This document shows positions 23,959 through 33,313 of a stretch of DNA of 64,000 bases, piece after piece. Position 1 is the first letter of the stretch, and every line of letters starts with the position of its first letter. The stretch comes from RYN-230 sp963834705 (GTDB lineage Bacteria; Actinomycetota; Actinomycetes; Streptosporangiales; Streptosporangiaceae), in assembly GCA_963834705.1 (NCBI GenBank), contig CAWICV010000003.1, forward strand, positions 22,586-86,585, in the 5' to 3' direction. The notes under the pieces were generated by a model, which was not told the DNA's origin, made no database searches, and saw only the letters and a program-made list of their open reading frames with translations. A program made the position numbers and the translations under genes.

Positions 23959-26900
23959 TGGAGAGGTGCGCGCGGTGCGGCGCGGCTCTGGGGGCGGGCG
24001 ATCGATTCTGTGGGGATTGTGGCGCGCCTCTAGTGGCATGCCCGGCCTGCGGTGAGGCCGCCACCGCGGGCAAGCGCTTCTGCCGGGCCTGCGGCATGGA
24101 ACTGCCCGGAGCCCCGTCCGCAGGCCAGGCCGCCGGGGCTGTGGCCCCGTCCGGCGGCACGGCCGCCGTCACCCCGCCCAGCCCGGAGCGGGTGGCTGAG
24201 CGGCGGGTGTGCTCGGTGCTGTTCTGCGACGTGGTCGGGTTCACCCCGCTGTCCGAGTCACGTGATCCGGAGGCGGTGCGGGAGCTGCTGTCCCGGTATT
24301 TCGACGTGGCCAGGACGGTCATCGGCCGGTACGGCGGGGTGGTGGAGAAGTTCATCGGGGACGCGGTGATGGCGGTGTGGGGCGCGCCGGTCGCCGCCGA
24401 AGGCGACACCGAACGGGCTGTCCGGGCCGCCATGGACCTGGTCACCGCGGTCGCGGAACTCGGTGCGGAGACGGGTGTGCCCGGCCTGGCCGTCCGGGCC
24501 GGGGTGGTGACCGGCGAGGTGGCGGTGACCCTGGGCGCGGTCGGTGAGGGCATGGTGGCCGGGGACGCGGTGAACACCGCGGCCCGGGTGCAGTCCGTCG
24601 CCGAGCCGGGCCAGGTGCTGGTGGACGCGGCCACCCAGCGGCTGGCCGCCGACGGGGTCGGCTTCGCCCCGGCCGGGGAGCACGCGCTGAAGGGGAAGTC
24701 CGAGCCGGTGCCACTGTGGCAGGCCACCCGGGTGCTGTCCGGGGTAGGCGGCCAGCAGCGGATCGACGGCCTGGAAGCGGCACTGGTCGGCCGGGACGCG
24801 GAACTGCGCACGGTCAAAGAGCTGTTCCACGCCACCGCTGAGCGCCGGGTCCCCCGGCTGGTGCTGGTGTCCGGCGCGGCCGGAGTCGGCAAATCCCGGC
24901 TGGGCTGGGAGTTCTTCAAGCACATCGACGGCCTGGCCGAAGTGGTGTGGTGGCACCGGGGACGCTGCCTGTCCTACGGAGAGGGAGTGGCGTTCTGGGC
25001 GCTGGCCGAGATCGTCCGGCAACGGCTGGGCATCGCCGAGGAAGACCCAGCCGAGGTGGCCGCGGCCAAGCTCACCGAAGGGCTGGACCGGATCCTGCGC
25101 GATCCGGAAGAGCGGGAGTATGTCGGTATCCGACTGGGCCGGCTGCTGGGCGTGACCGCCGCGGGCGATAGCGGCGCGCCACTGGCCCGGGAGGAACTCT
25201 TCGCCGGGTGGCGGCTGTTTTTCGAGCGGCTCGCGGCCAACTGCCCAGTAGTCCTGCTGGTGGAAGATGCCCAGTACGCCGACGCCGGCCTGCTGGAGTT
25301 TGTCGACTATCTCGTGGACTGGGCCCGTGACCTGCCTATATATGTGCTGGTGCTGGCCCGGCCCGAGCTGGGCACGGCCCGGCCGCGGTTCGGCACCGGG
25401 CGCAACCGCAGCACGCTGACCCTGGACCCGCTCGACCCAGTGTCGATGGACCGCCTGGTGGATGCGCTGGTGCCGGGGATGCCGCCGTCGGCGCGGCGGG
25501 CGGTGGCCAGCCAGGCCCAGGGCATCCCGCTGTTCGCGGTGGAGACGGTACGGGCGCTGATCGACCGGGACATCGTGCAGCCGGTGGAAGGGGTGTACCG
25601 GCTGGTTGGGGACATCGGCGAACTGGCCGTGCCGGACAGCCTGCACGCACTGCTGGCCGCCCGGCTGGATGCGCTGGACCCAAAGGTCCGGCGGCTGGTG
25701 ACCGATGCCGCGGTGCTGGGCGCTACGTTCCCGGCCGAGGCGCTGATCGCGGTGTCCGGCCAGGACGAGCGCGAGGTGCGGGCCGCCCTGGAGGAACTGG
25801 TACACCGGGAAGTGCTCAGTGTGTCCGCGGACCCGCTGTCCCCGCAGCGGGGCAGCTACGAGTTCGCCCAGGAGATGCTCCGGCAGGTCGCCTACGACAT
25901 CCTGTCCCGCCGGGACCGGAAGACCCGCCATCTTACGGTAGCGGCCCACCTGCGGACGGCCTTCCCCGGCGACGGGGAAGAGGTGACCGACGTCATCGCC
26001 CGGCACTACCTGGACGCGCTGAGCGCGATCCCAGAAGACCCGGATACCGCCGGCGTCCGGGCCGAGGCGATCACCACCCTGATCCGGGCGGCCGAACGGG
26101 CCGAGCGCACCGGCGCCCCGGCCCTGGCCAGCACGAGCTACGCCCGCGCGGCCGAGCTGGCCGCCGCGGCCAGCACCGAGGCGCAGCCGGCCGCCGGCGC
26201 GCAGTCGGCCGGCGTGCTGTGGGAGCGTGCCGCCCAGGCGGCCGCCAACAGCTCCAACTGGGCACTGGCCGTCGAGCAGGCGGGCCGGGCCCGGCGCTTG
26301 TACCTAGAGGGGGGCGAGACCCGGGCCGCCGCCCGCGCTCAGGCTAAGGCCGGTGCCGCACTGCAGTTCTGGGGCCGTCTCGCGGAGGCGCGGGAACAGC
26401 TCACTGCGGCCGTGGACGTCTTGCGCGAGAACCCCGACTCCGACACGGTGCACGCTCTGGAGGAGCTCGCGGTCGTCGAGATTTTCGCTGGCATGCCAGA
26501 CGCGGATCAGCTCAGTGCCGAGGCGCTCACCCTCGGCCAGGCACTCGCCGTCCACCCGGCCAGGCTCAGCGGCCTGTTCCTCACCCGTGGGATCTACCTG
26601 GGCATGACCGAGCGGCGCCCCGAGTCGATCGCCTATCTGCGGGAGAGCGCCCGGCTCGCGGGCAAAGCTGGCGACAGCTTCCTGCTCGGGCGCGCGCTGC
26701 TGAACCTGGCCGACTCGGTGGCGTTCGCCGACTCCGAGGCCGCCCAGCAAGCGGCCCGCACTGCGATTGAGCACTTGCGCCGGGTCGGCGCCAAGGACCA
26801 CCTCGCGTTCGCCATCGGGAACCTGGTCCAGGCGCTGCTGGCGCTCGGGGACTGGGACGCGGCCGAGAATGAACTCGTTCAGGCGATGGACCCAGACGAA

Positions 26901-27551
26901 ATGGCCAGCATCCTGTGCCTCTACCAGGGCTGGCTGGCCGCGCTGCGCGGCGATGCTGCCACCGCCGAGTCCGGAGTGGCCGGCCTGGAGGACATCCTGG
27001 CCAGCGAGTCTCCGCAGGACCAGGCCACCGTGCTCCTGGTACAGGCTCTGATCGCCGCTGCCCGTGGGCAGCCGGAAGATACCCTGCATAACGCCAGTGC
27101 CTTGATCGAGCACGCCGACGCGATCGGGGTAAGCCACGAGTGCATCCGGTGGGGCTGGCCACTGGCTACCCGGGCCGCTCATGACCTGGGTGACCGGGAC
27201 GCGATCCACCACCTGCTGACGGTACTCGACAGGCACCCGGACGGGTACCTGGCACCGATGCTGCGGGCCGAACGTGAGCTGGTCCGGGCCCGGCTGGCTG
27301 ACGGCACGGCCGGCGACGCCAGCGCCGCCGCGCTCAGCGCCGCCATCAGCGGGCTGCGCGAGCTGAGCACCCCCTACCACCTCGCGCACGGGCTGCTCGA
27401 CCAGGCCGAGTACCTGACCGGCCGGGCTGACACCGGGGCGGCCGAGCAGGCCATCGCGGAGGCCCGCGGCATCGCCGAGCGGCTGGGCTGCCAGCCGCTG
27501 CTGGATCGTGCGGCCAGGATAGTAGCCGCCCCGTCGCGGCAACGAGCCTGA
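23958..27551 (+). CDS. class III nucleotide cyclase with zinc ribbons, AAA ATPase and TPR-like region (copy 1)
   Basis: This is a 1197-residue multidomain protein. Residues 1-50 hold two CxxC...CxxC zinc ribbons. Residues about 82-260 are a class III cyclase domain with metal-binding Asp91 (CDVVGFT) and Asp135 (EKFIGDAVM), substrate-type Lys131, and the Asn/Arg of VNTAARVQ. Residues about 275-600 form an AAA_16/STAND ATPase with Walker A VSGAAGVGKSRL and Walker B LLVEDAQYAD. The rest is helical, TPR-like. The position that is usually Asp in adenylate cyclases appears as Met in GMVAGDAVN, so product identity is open. Its stop touches the start of the MFS gene (TGAATG). Confidence 0.9.
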   Translation: MERCARCGAALGAGDRFCGDCGAPLVACPACGEAATAGKRFCRACGMELPGAPSAGQAAGAVAPSGGTAAVTPPSPERVAERRVCSVLFCDVVGFTPLSESRDPEAVRELLSRYFDVARTVIGRYGGVVEKFIGDAVMAVWGAPVAAEGDTERAVRAAMDLVTAVAELGAETGVPGLAVRAGVVTGEVAVTLGAVGEGMVAGDAVNTAARVQSVAEPGQVLVDAATQRLAADGVGFAPAGEHALKGKSEPVPLWQATRVLSGVGGQQRIDGLEAALVGRDAELRTVKELFHATAERRVPRLVLVSGAAGVGKSRLGWEFFKHIDGLAEVVWWHRGRCLSYGEGVAFWALAEIVRQRLGIAEEDPAEVAAAKLTEGLDRILRDPEEREYVGIRLGRLLGVTAAGDSGAPLAREELFAGWRLFFERLAANCPVVLLVEDAQYADAGLLEFVDYLVDWARDLPIYVLVLARPELGTARPRFGTGRNRSTLTLDPLDPVSMDRLVDALVPGMPPSARRAVASQAQGIPLFAVETVRALIDRDIVQPVEGVYRLVGDIGELAVPDSLHALLAARLDALDPKVRRLVTDAAVLGATFPAEALIAVSGQDEREVRAALEELVHREVLSVSADPLSPQRGSYEFAQEMLRQVAYDILSRRDRKTRHLTVAAHLRTAFPGDGEEVTDVIARHYLDALSAIPEDPDTAGVRAEAITTLIRAAERAERTGAPALASTSYARAAELAAAASTEAQPAAGAQSAGVLWERAAQAAANSSNWALAVEQAGRARRLYLEGGETRAAARAQAKAGAALQFWGRLAEAREQLTAAVDVLRENPDSDTVHALEELAVVEIFAGMPDADQLSAEALTLGQALAVHPARLSGLFLTRGIYLGMTERRPESIAYLRESARLAGKAGDSFLLGRALLNLADSVAFADSEAAQQAARTAIEHLRRVGAKDHLAFAIGNLVQALLALGDWDAAENELVQAMDPDEMASILCLYQGWLAALRGDAATAESGVAGLEDILASESPQDQATVLLVQALIAAARGQPEDTLHNASALIEHADAIGVSHECIRWGWPLATRAAHDLGDRDAIHHLLTVLDRHPDGYLAPMLRAERELVRARLADGTAGDASAAALSAAISGLRELSTPYHLAHGLLDQAEYLTGRADTGAAEQAIAEARGIAERLGCQPLLDRAARIVAAPSRQRA

Positions 27552-29204
27552 ATGGCCGCGCGCGGCCGGTACCGCGACGCGCTGCGCCATCGTGATCTGC
27601 GGCTGCTCATCGGCTCGTTTCTCATCGACCAGATCGGCAGCTGGTCCTACCTGGTCGTGATCGGGGTGTACGTCTTCGACCGCACCCATTCCACCCAGTG
27701 GCTGGCGGCGTTGGGCGTCTGCCGGTGGGGGCCGGGCCTGCTGCTGGCCAGTTACGGCGGCGTGCTGGCCGACCGCTACCAGCGGATCACCGTGCTGATC
27801 GTCTCCGCGCTGGCCAGCGCGGCGCTGATGACGGGGATGGCGGTCGTGGTCGCGGTGGACGCGCCGGTCGTGCTAGTCCTGGTCATCTCCGCGCTCGCCT
27901 CGGTGGCGGTGACGCCCTACCAGCCAGCCGCGGGCGCGCTCACCCCCGAGGTGGTTGGCGAGCGGGACCTGGCCGCGGCCAACGCCATCTTCTCGGGGCT
28001 GGAGAACCTGGTCGTGGTCATCGGGCCCGCCATCGGCGGCCTGCTGCTGCTCACCGGCCGGCCGGTCATCGGCGTCGCGATCAACGCGGCCAGCTTCGCC
28101 GCGGCGGCGGCGATAATCGCGCGGCTGCGCGTCCGGTCCCGCGGCGGCACGGCCGAGGGCGGCACCCTCCAGCAACTGGCCGCCGGGTTCAAGGCGCTGG
28201 CCGCGCAGCCAGTCGCGGTGGCCATCATCTTGTTCGCCGCCCTGGACTCCGCCGTCTACGGGGCCAGCACGGTGCTGTACGTCCCGCTGTCGATCCGGCT
28301 GGGCACCGGCAGCGACGGTTACGGTTACCTGCTGGCCGCCAGCGCGCTCGGCGGGGTGCTCGGGGCAGCGCTGGCCAACCGGCTGAGCGGCACCGGCCGC
28401 CTGGCCCGGGTCATCATGGGCAGCATCTGCCTGCAGGCGCTGCCGTTCCTGGTCACCATCCCGGTCCACTCGCCCGCGCTGGCGGCCGTGCTGCAGGCCT
28501 TCTCCGGGGTCGGGATGATCATCGTGGACGTGCTCGCCCTGACCAGCCTGCAACGCGACCTGCCCGGCAGCGTGCTCAGCCGGGTGCTGGGCATCTTCGA
28601 CACGCTGGTGCTGGGCGGCATCCTGCTGGCCAGCCTGGCCACCGGCATCCTGCTGGCGCACACCAGCCTGGCCGTCGCGCTGGTCGTCGTAGGGGCCGGG
28701 ATCCCGGCCATCGCGCTGCTCGGGCTGCCCACGCTGCTCCGGGCCGACCGCACGTCGGCCGAGGTCGCCGCCCGGCTGCGGCCCCGGGTCAACCTGCTGT
28801 CCACCCTCGACCTGCTGGCCGACGCGGACCGGACCACCCTGGAGCGGCTGGCCGCGGCGGCCGAGCAGGTCGCGGTGCCCGCGGGCGGCACGCTCATCCG
28901 CCAGGGCGAGCCGGCCGATGCGCTGTGGATCCTGGTCCGCGGCGAGCTGTCGGTGTCTGTCACCGCGGCTGACTCCGCGCCGTGCGAGCTGGCCCCGGTG
29001 ACCGCGCCCGGCTACGTCGGCGAAGTCGGGTTGCTCAAGGGCATCCCGCGCACGGCCACGGTGCGGGCCAGCCAGGACGCCGCGCTGCTGCGGATTGGCG
29101 GCCCGGACTTCCTGGCCGCCCTGGAGGCCGGCCGGCCGAGCCCGTCGCTGCTGGCCGTGGCTGGTGCCCGGCTGGCCCGTACCCCCGGGCCACAGTCGGC
29201 CTAG
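27552..29204 (+). CDS. MFS transporter with C-terminal cyclic-nucleotide-binding domain
   Basis: The 550-residue protein has a 12-helix major facilitator core of the MFS_3/enterobactin-exporter type (about 10-405; GGVLADRYQRITVL, ALTPEVVGERDLAAANAIFS). A linker leads to a cNMP-binding domain (about 415-535: AVPAGGTLIRQGEPADALWI, GYVGEVGLLKGIPRTATVRA). The cassette keeps Gly-Glu and the Arg that contacts the cyclic phosphate. This suggests export gated by cAMP or cGMP. The ATG directly follows the stop of cyclase 1, so the two are translationally coupled. The cargo is unknown. Confidence 0.9.
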   Translation: MAARGRYRDALRHRDLRLLIGSFLIDQIGSWSYLVVIGVYVFDRTHSTQWLAALGVCRWGPGLLLASYGGVLADRYQRITVLIVSALASAALMTGMAVVVAVDAPVVLVLVISALASVAVTPYQPAAGALTPEVVGERDLAAANAIFSGLENLVVVIGPAIGGLLLLTGRPVIGVAINAASFAAAAAIIARLRVRSRGGTAEGGTLQQLAAGFKALAAQPVAVAIILFAALDSAVYGASTVLYVPLSIRLGTGSDGYGYLLAASALGGVLGAALANRLSGTGRLARVIMGSICLQALPFLVTIPVHSPALAAVLQAFSGVGMIIVDVLALTSLQRDLPGSVLSRVLGIFDTLVLGGILLASLATGILLAHTSLAVALVVVGAGIPAIALLGLPTLLRADRTSAEVAARLRPRVNLLSTLDLLADADRTTLERLAAAAEQVAVPAGGTLIRQGEPADALWILVRGELSVSVTAADSAPCELAPVTAPGYVGEVGLLKGIPRTATVRASQDAALLRIGGPDFLAALEAGRPSPSLLAVAGARLARTPGPQSA

Positions 29205-29232
29205 GTCTTGTCAGCGCCAGTCCGGTTCTGTC

Positions 29233-29245
29233 TAAAGTTGCCTGG
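29233..29245 (+). promoter_or_regulatory. promoter for a leaderless mRNA of cyclase copy 2
   Basis: TAAAGT at 29233-29238 sits 6 nt before GTG 29245, and TTGTCA at 29208-29213 is a fair -35 hexamer with a 19-nt spacer. No ribosome site is present. Copy 2 therefore has its own promoter inside the gap after the MFS gene. Confidence 0.55.
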
Positions 29246-32200
29246 TGGAAACGTGCGCGCGGTGCGGTGCGCCGCTGGGGGTGGGCGACCGGTTCTGCGG
29301 GGACTGCGGCGCCCCTCTGCTGGCCTGCCCGGCTTGTGGCGAGCCGGCCACGCCAGGCAAGCGGTTCTGCCGGGGCTGCGGTGCGCAGCTGCCTGCTGCT
29401 GGGCCCGCACCGCCGGGTGCGCCGGACACGGTGCGGATCACCCCGCCGCCTGCAGCGTCTGCCCCGGCGGCGGCCACGTCAACCCGGGGTCCGGTGGCCG
29501 AGCGCCGGGTCTGCTCGGTGCTGTTCTGCGACGTGGTCGGGTTTACCCCGCTGTCCGAGTCGCGGGACCCCGAGGCCGTGCGCGAGCTGCTGTCCCGGTA
29601 CTTCGGGGTGGCCCGGACCGTGATCAGCCGGTACGGCGGCGTGGTCGAGAAGTTCATCGGCGACGCCGTGATGGCGGTATGGGGTACCCCGGTGGCGGCG
29701 GAGGGGGATGCGGAGCGGGCCGTACGGGCCGGCCTCGACCTGGTGGCAGCGGTGGCAGAACTGGGCGCGGAGGCCGGCCTGCCCGGCCTGGCCGCCCGGG
29801 CCGGGGTGGTCACCGGTGAGGTCGCGGTGACCCTCGGCGCGGTCGGCGAGGGCATGGTAGCCGGGGATGCGGTGAACACCGCCGCGCGGGTGCAGTCGGT
29901 GGCCGAGCCGGGCTCGGTGCTGGTTGACGGGCCAACCCAACGGCTGGCCGACAGCGCGATCGGGTTCACCGAGGCCGGAGCGCACCGGCTGAAAGGAAAA
30001 GAGGAGCCGCAGCGGCTGTGGCGGGCCACCCGGGTGCTGTCCGGGGTGGGCGGCTCGCAGCGGATCGACGGGCTGGAGGCGCCGCTGGTCGGCCGGAACG
30101 CCGAGCTGCGCACGGTCAAAGAGCTGTTCCACGCGGCGGCGGAACGCCGGGTGCCCCGGCTGGTGCTGGTCTCCGGCCCGGCCGGAATCGGTAAGTCCCG
30201 GCTGGGCTGGGAGTTTGAGAAGTACGCCGACGGCTTGGCCGAGTCGGTGTGGTGGCACCGGGGGCGGTGCCTGTCCTACGGCGACGGGGTGGCGTTCTGG
30301 GCGCTGGCCGAAATCGTCCGGCAGCGGCTGGGCATCGCGGAGGAGGACCCGGTCGGCACGGCGGCGGCCAAACTGTCCGAGGGAGTGGACCGGTTCGTCC
30401 CGGACCCAGCCGAACGGGAGTATGTCGCGGTGCGGCTGGGCCGCCTGCTGGGTGTCCCGGCGGCCGGGGACAACGGCGACCCACTGGCCCGCGAGGAGCT
30501 GTTCGCCGGGTGGCGGCTGTTCCTCGAGCGGCTCGCCGCACAGGCGCCGGTGGTGCTCGTGGTGGAGGACGCCCAGTACGCGGACTCGGGCCTGCTCGAC
30601 TTCCTGGACCATCTCATCGACTGGGGCCGGGACCTGCCGGTCTATGTGCTCGTGCTGGCCCGTCCCGAACTGGGGCACGCCCGGCCCGGGTTCGGCAGCG
30701 GACGGAACCGGATCACGCTGACCCTGGACCCGCTCGACCCGGCGTCCATGGACCAGCTCGTGGATGCGCTGGTGCCGGCCATGCCGGCCCGGGCGCGGTC
30801 CGCGGTCACCGCCCAGGCCCAGGGCATGCCGTTGTTCGCCGTGGAGACGGTCCGGGCGCTGATCGACCGGGACATCGTGCAGCCGGTCGAGGGAGCGTAC
30901 CGGCTGGTTGGTGACGTCGGGGAGCTGGCCGTACCGGACAGCCTGCACGCGCTGCTGGCCGCCCGGCTGGACGCCCTGGACCCGGGCGTGCGGCGGCTGG
31001 TCACCTACGCCGCGGTGCTGGGCAGCAGCTTCCCCGCGGACGCGCTGGTGGCCGTGTCCGGCCGGGATGAGGCCACGGTCCAGGCCGCGCTGGCTGAGCT
31101 GGTGCGCCGGGAAGTGTTCAGCGTCTCCGCCGATCCACTCTCGCCCGAGCTGGGCAGTTACCGGTTCGCCCAGGAGATGCTGCGCCAGGTCGCTTACGAC
31201 ACACTGTCCCGCCGGGACCGGAAGACCCGCCATCTCCGGGTGGCCGCGCACTTGCGGGCCACGTTCGCTGGTGACGGTGAAGAAGTCACCGAGGTCATCG
31301 CCCGGCACTATCTGGACGCGCTGAACGCCATGCCGGACGATCCGGACACCGCGGAGATCCGCGACGAGGCGATCACCGCGCTGATCCGGGCGGCGGAACG
31401 CGCCGAGCGCACCGGCGCTCCCGCCCTGGCCAGCTCCAGTTACGCCCGCGCGGCCGAACTGGCCGCGCCTCCGGGCGAGGCCGCAAACGACGCCAGCGCC
31501 GGGCAGCCGGCTGTCGGCACGCTCTGGGAACGGGCTGCGCTGGCTGCCGTCACCGCCGGTAACCTATCGGCTGCGGTTGATTACGCAGGCCGGGCCCGCG
31601 AGTACCATCTGCGCCGGGACGACGCCCGCCCGGCCGCCCGGGCCCAGGCCATTGCCGGTGCCGCGCTGCGGCTCCGGGGCCGCATGGCCGAGGCGCATGA
31701 GCAGCTTGTCTCGGCCCTCGATGTGCTGCGCGCCAACCCGGATACCGACACGGTGCGGGCCCTGCAGGAACTGGCCACCGCGGAAGTCTTCGCCGGCGCG
31801 CCCGACGCTGACCAGCTGTCCACCGAAGCGCTCGTTCTGGGCCAGGACCTCGGCGTCGGCCCGGGACGGCTAGGTAGCCTGTTCGTGGTCCGTGCCATCT
31901 ACCTCGGTACTGTCCAGCGGCGCCCCGAGGCCGCCGCCTATCTGCGCGAAGGAGCCCGGCTGGCCAGCCAGGCGGGCGACGGCGTAGGCCTGGGGCGGGC
32001 GCTGAGCAACCTGTCGGACGTGGAGGCGATCACCGATCCAGCAGCCTCCGCGGAAACGGCCCGCGCTGCGGCCGGGCACCTTCGCCGGACCGGGGCGCGG
32101 GAATACCTGCCAATTGCCATCATGAACCTGGCTCACGCGCAGCTGTTGCTGGGTGACTGGGATGCGGCCGCAGCGGAACTCACCCAGGCGGTCGAATCTG

Positions 32201-32862
32201 ACGGGCTGGGAGATCTGGAATACCTGAATATTTCGCGGGGCTGGCAGGCGGCGCTGCGCGGCGACGTGGAAACCGCCGAGGCCATGCTGACCAGCCTGCC
32301 GGACCTACGGGTCACTGAAGACCCGCAGGACCAGGCCACGGTCAGCCTGGTGGAGGCCCTCACCGAGGCCGCCCGGCGGAACCCAGCCGGCACGCTGCGC
32401 CACGCCCTGGGCAGCCTCAGTCATGCTGATGCCATCGGGATAAGCCACGAGTGCGTGCGGTGGGCCTGGCCACTGGCGGCCCGCACCGCCCATGAGCTAG
32501 CTGACACCGCCGTCCTCGGTGAGCTGCTCAGCCTGCTCGACAACAGCCAGCCCGGGCACGTCGTGCCAATGCTGCACGCCGAGCGGGCCCTGGCCCGGGC
32601 CCGGCTGGCCGCCCGGGATGACGGCTCAGCCGGCGTCCAGGGCTTCGCGAACGCGATACGCGGGCTCCGGGAACTGAGCACCCCCTACCACCTGGCCCAC
32701 GGACTGCTCGACCAGGCTGAGCACCTGATCAGGCAGGGCGACCCGGAAGCCGCCGCGGCCGCGGTCGAGGAAGCCCGCAGCACCGCCACCCGGCTGCGCT
32801 GCCAGCCGCTGCTCGACCGGGTTGCGGAGATAACGGCCGCGGAGCCGCGGATACCCGCCTGA
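29245..32862 (+). CDS. class III nucleotide cyclase with zinc ribbons, AAA ATPase and TPR-like region (copy 2)
   Basis: This 1205-residue paralogue of the gene at 23958 has the same order: double zinc ribbon (METCARCGAPLGVGDRFC...), cyclase domain with Asp96 in CDVVGFT and EKFIGDAVMAVWG, AAA_16 ATPase (VSGPAGIGKSRL, VVEDAQYADS) and a helical repeat C-terminus. The two copies look nearly identical through the cyclase and ATPase parts and diverge in the Pro/Ala linker after the ribbons and in the C-terminal third. This suggests one catalytic output under two sensory inputs. It is a tandem duplication separated by the MFS gene. Confidence 0.9.
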   Translation: METCARCGAPLGVGDRFCGDCGAPLLACPACGEPATPGKRFCRGCGAQLPAAGPAPPGAPDTVRITPPPAASAPAAATSTRGPVAERRVCSVLFCDVVGFTPLSESRDPEAVRELLSRYFGVARTVISRYGGVVEKFIGDAVMAVWGTPVAAEGDAERAVRAGLDLVAAVAELGAEAGLPGLAARAGVVTGEVAVTLGAVGEGMVAGDAVNTAARVQSVAEPGSVLVDGPTQRLADSAIGFTEAGAHRLKGKEEPQRLWRATRVLSGVGGSQRIDGLEAPLVGRNAELRTVKELFHAAAERRVPRLVLVSGPAGIGKSRLGWEFEKYADGLAESVWWHRGRCLSYGDGVAFWALAEIVRQRLGIAEEDPVGTAAAKLSEGVDRFVPDPAEREYVAVRLGRLLGVPAAGDNGDPLAREELFAGWRLFLERLAAQAPVVLVVEDAQYADSGLLDFLDHLIDWGRDLPVYVLVLARPELGHARPGFGSGRNRITLTLDPLDPASMDQLVDALVPAMPARARSAVTAQAQGMPLFAVETVRALIDRDIVQPVEGAYRLVGDVGELAVPDSLHALLAARLDALDPGVRRLVTYAAVLGSSFPADALVAVSGRDEATVQAALAELVRREVFSVSADPLSPELGSYRFAQEMLRQVAYDTLSRRDRKTRHLRVAAHLRATFAGDGEEVTEVIARHYLDALNAMPDDPDTAEIRDEAITALIRAAERAERTGAPALASSSYARAAELAAPPGEAANDASAGQPAVGTLWERAALAAVTAGNLSAAVDYAGRAREYHLRRDDARPAARAQAIAGAALRLRGRMAEAHEQLVSALDVLRANPDTDTVRALQELATAEVFAGAPDADQLSTEALVLGQDLGVGPGRLGSLFVVRAIYLGTVQRRPEAAAYLREGARLASQAGDGVGLGRALSNLSDVEAITDPAASAETARAAAGHLRRTGAREYLPIAIMNLAHAQLLLGDWDAAAAELTQAVESDGLGDLEYLNISRGWQAALRGDVETAEAMLTSLPDLRVTEDPQDQATVSLVEALTEAARRNPAGTLRHALGSLSHADAIGISHECVRWAWPLAARTAHELADTAVLGELLSLLDNSQPGHVVPMLHAERALARARLAARDDGSAGVQGFANAIRGLRELSTPYHLAHGLLDQAEHLIRQGDPEAAAAAVEEARSTATRLRCQPLLDRVAEITAAEPRIPA

Positions 32863-32893
32863 GGCACTGGCGTTCGGCATGATGGGGCTGGGT

Positions 32894-33304
32894 TTAGCGG
32901 GCCTCGGCTTCGCGGACGCGCTGCACCATCATCTCGAGCAGGACCCAGGCGGTCTCCGGATGCTGCAGCGCGAACGGGCGGAACACCCACGCGGTGAACA
33001 GCAGGCAGCGCAGCTCACTCTCGGCGGTGATCGTCGCCGAGCGGTACGAGTGGTCGATCAGCGCCATCTCGCCGAAGTAATCACCGGGGCCGAGGGAGCG
33101 CGCGGGCCGTCCGTGCACGCTGACCGAGGCCTCGCCGGACACGATCACCCCGAACGTCGTCGCGCCGCCTTCCTCTTCAGCGGTCAGCACCGCCCCGGCT
33201 GGGAACGTCCGGTCGTGCGCGTTGCGCGCCAGATCGGCCAGCTCCTTCTTGGGCAGCATGGAAAACAGCGGGACTTGAGCCAGAACCGCTTCGGGCGTCG
33301 TCAT
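32894..33304 (-). CDS. stand-alone cyclic-nucleotide-binding domain protein
   Basis: This 136-residue protein is almost entirely one cNMP-binding domain: FPAGAVLTAEEEGGATTFGV, VSGEASVSVHGRPARSLG, and the phosphate-binding cassette GDYFGEMALIDHSYRSATIT with the conserved Glu and Arg. There is no DNA-binding or effector domain, so it must act through a partner. It ends the zwf transcript (9 nt after the zwf stop would be its start on the minus strand) and converges on cyclase copy 2. A role in making glucose-6-phosphate oxidation sensitive to cAMP is inferred only from this linkage. Confidence 0.88.
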   Translation of the reverse strand: MTTPEAVLAQVPLFSMLPKKELADLARNAHDRTFPAGAVLTAEEEGGATTFGVIVSGEASVSVHGRPARSLGPGDYFGEMALIDHSYRSATITAESELRCLLFTAWVFRPFALQHPETAWVLLEMMVQRVREAEAR

Positions 33305-33313
33305 GGCCCGATG

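Noticed and set aside
24258..26006. Long antisense frame under cyclase copy 1 (and its equivalent at 29479-31308 under copy 2)
   Set aside because: Both occur at the same place in the two paralogues and have Gln/Pro/His/Arg-rich composition typical of antisense shadows; no ribosome site or domain.
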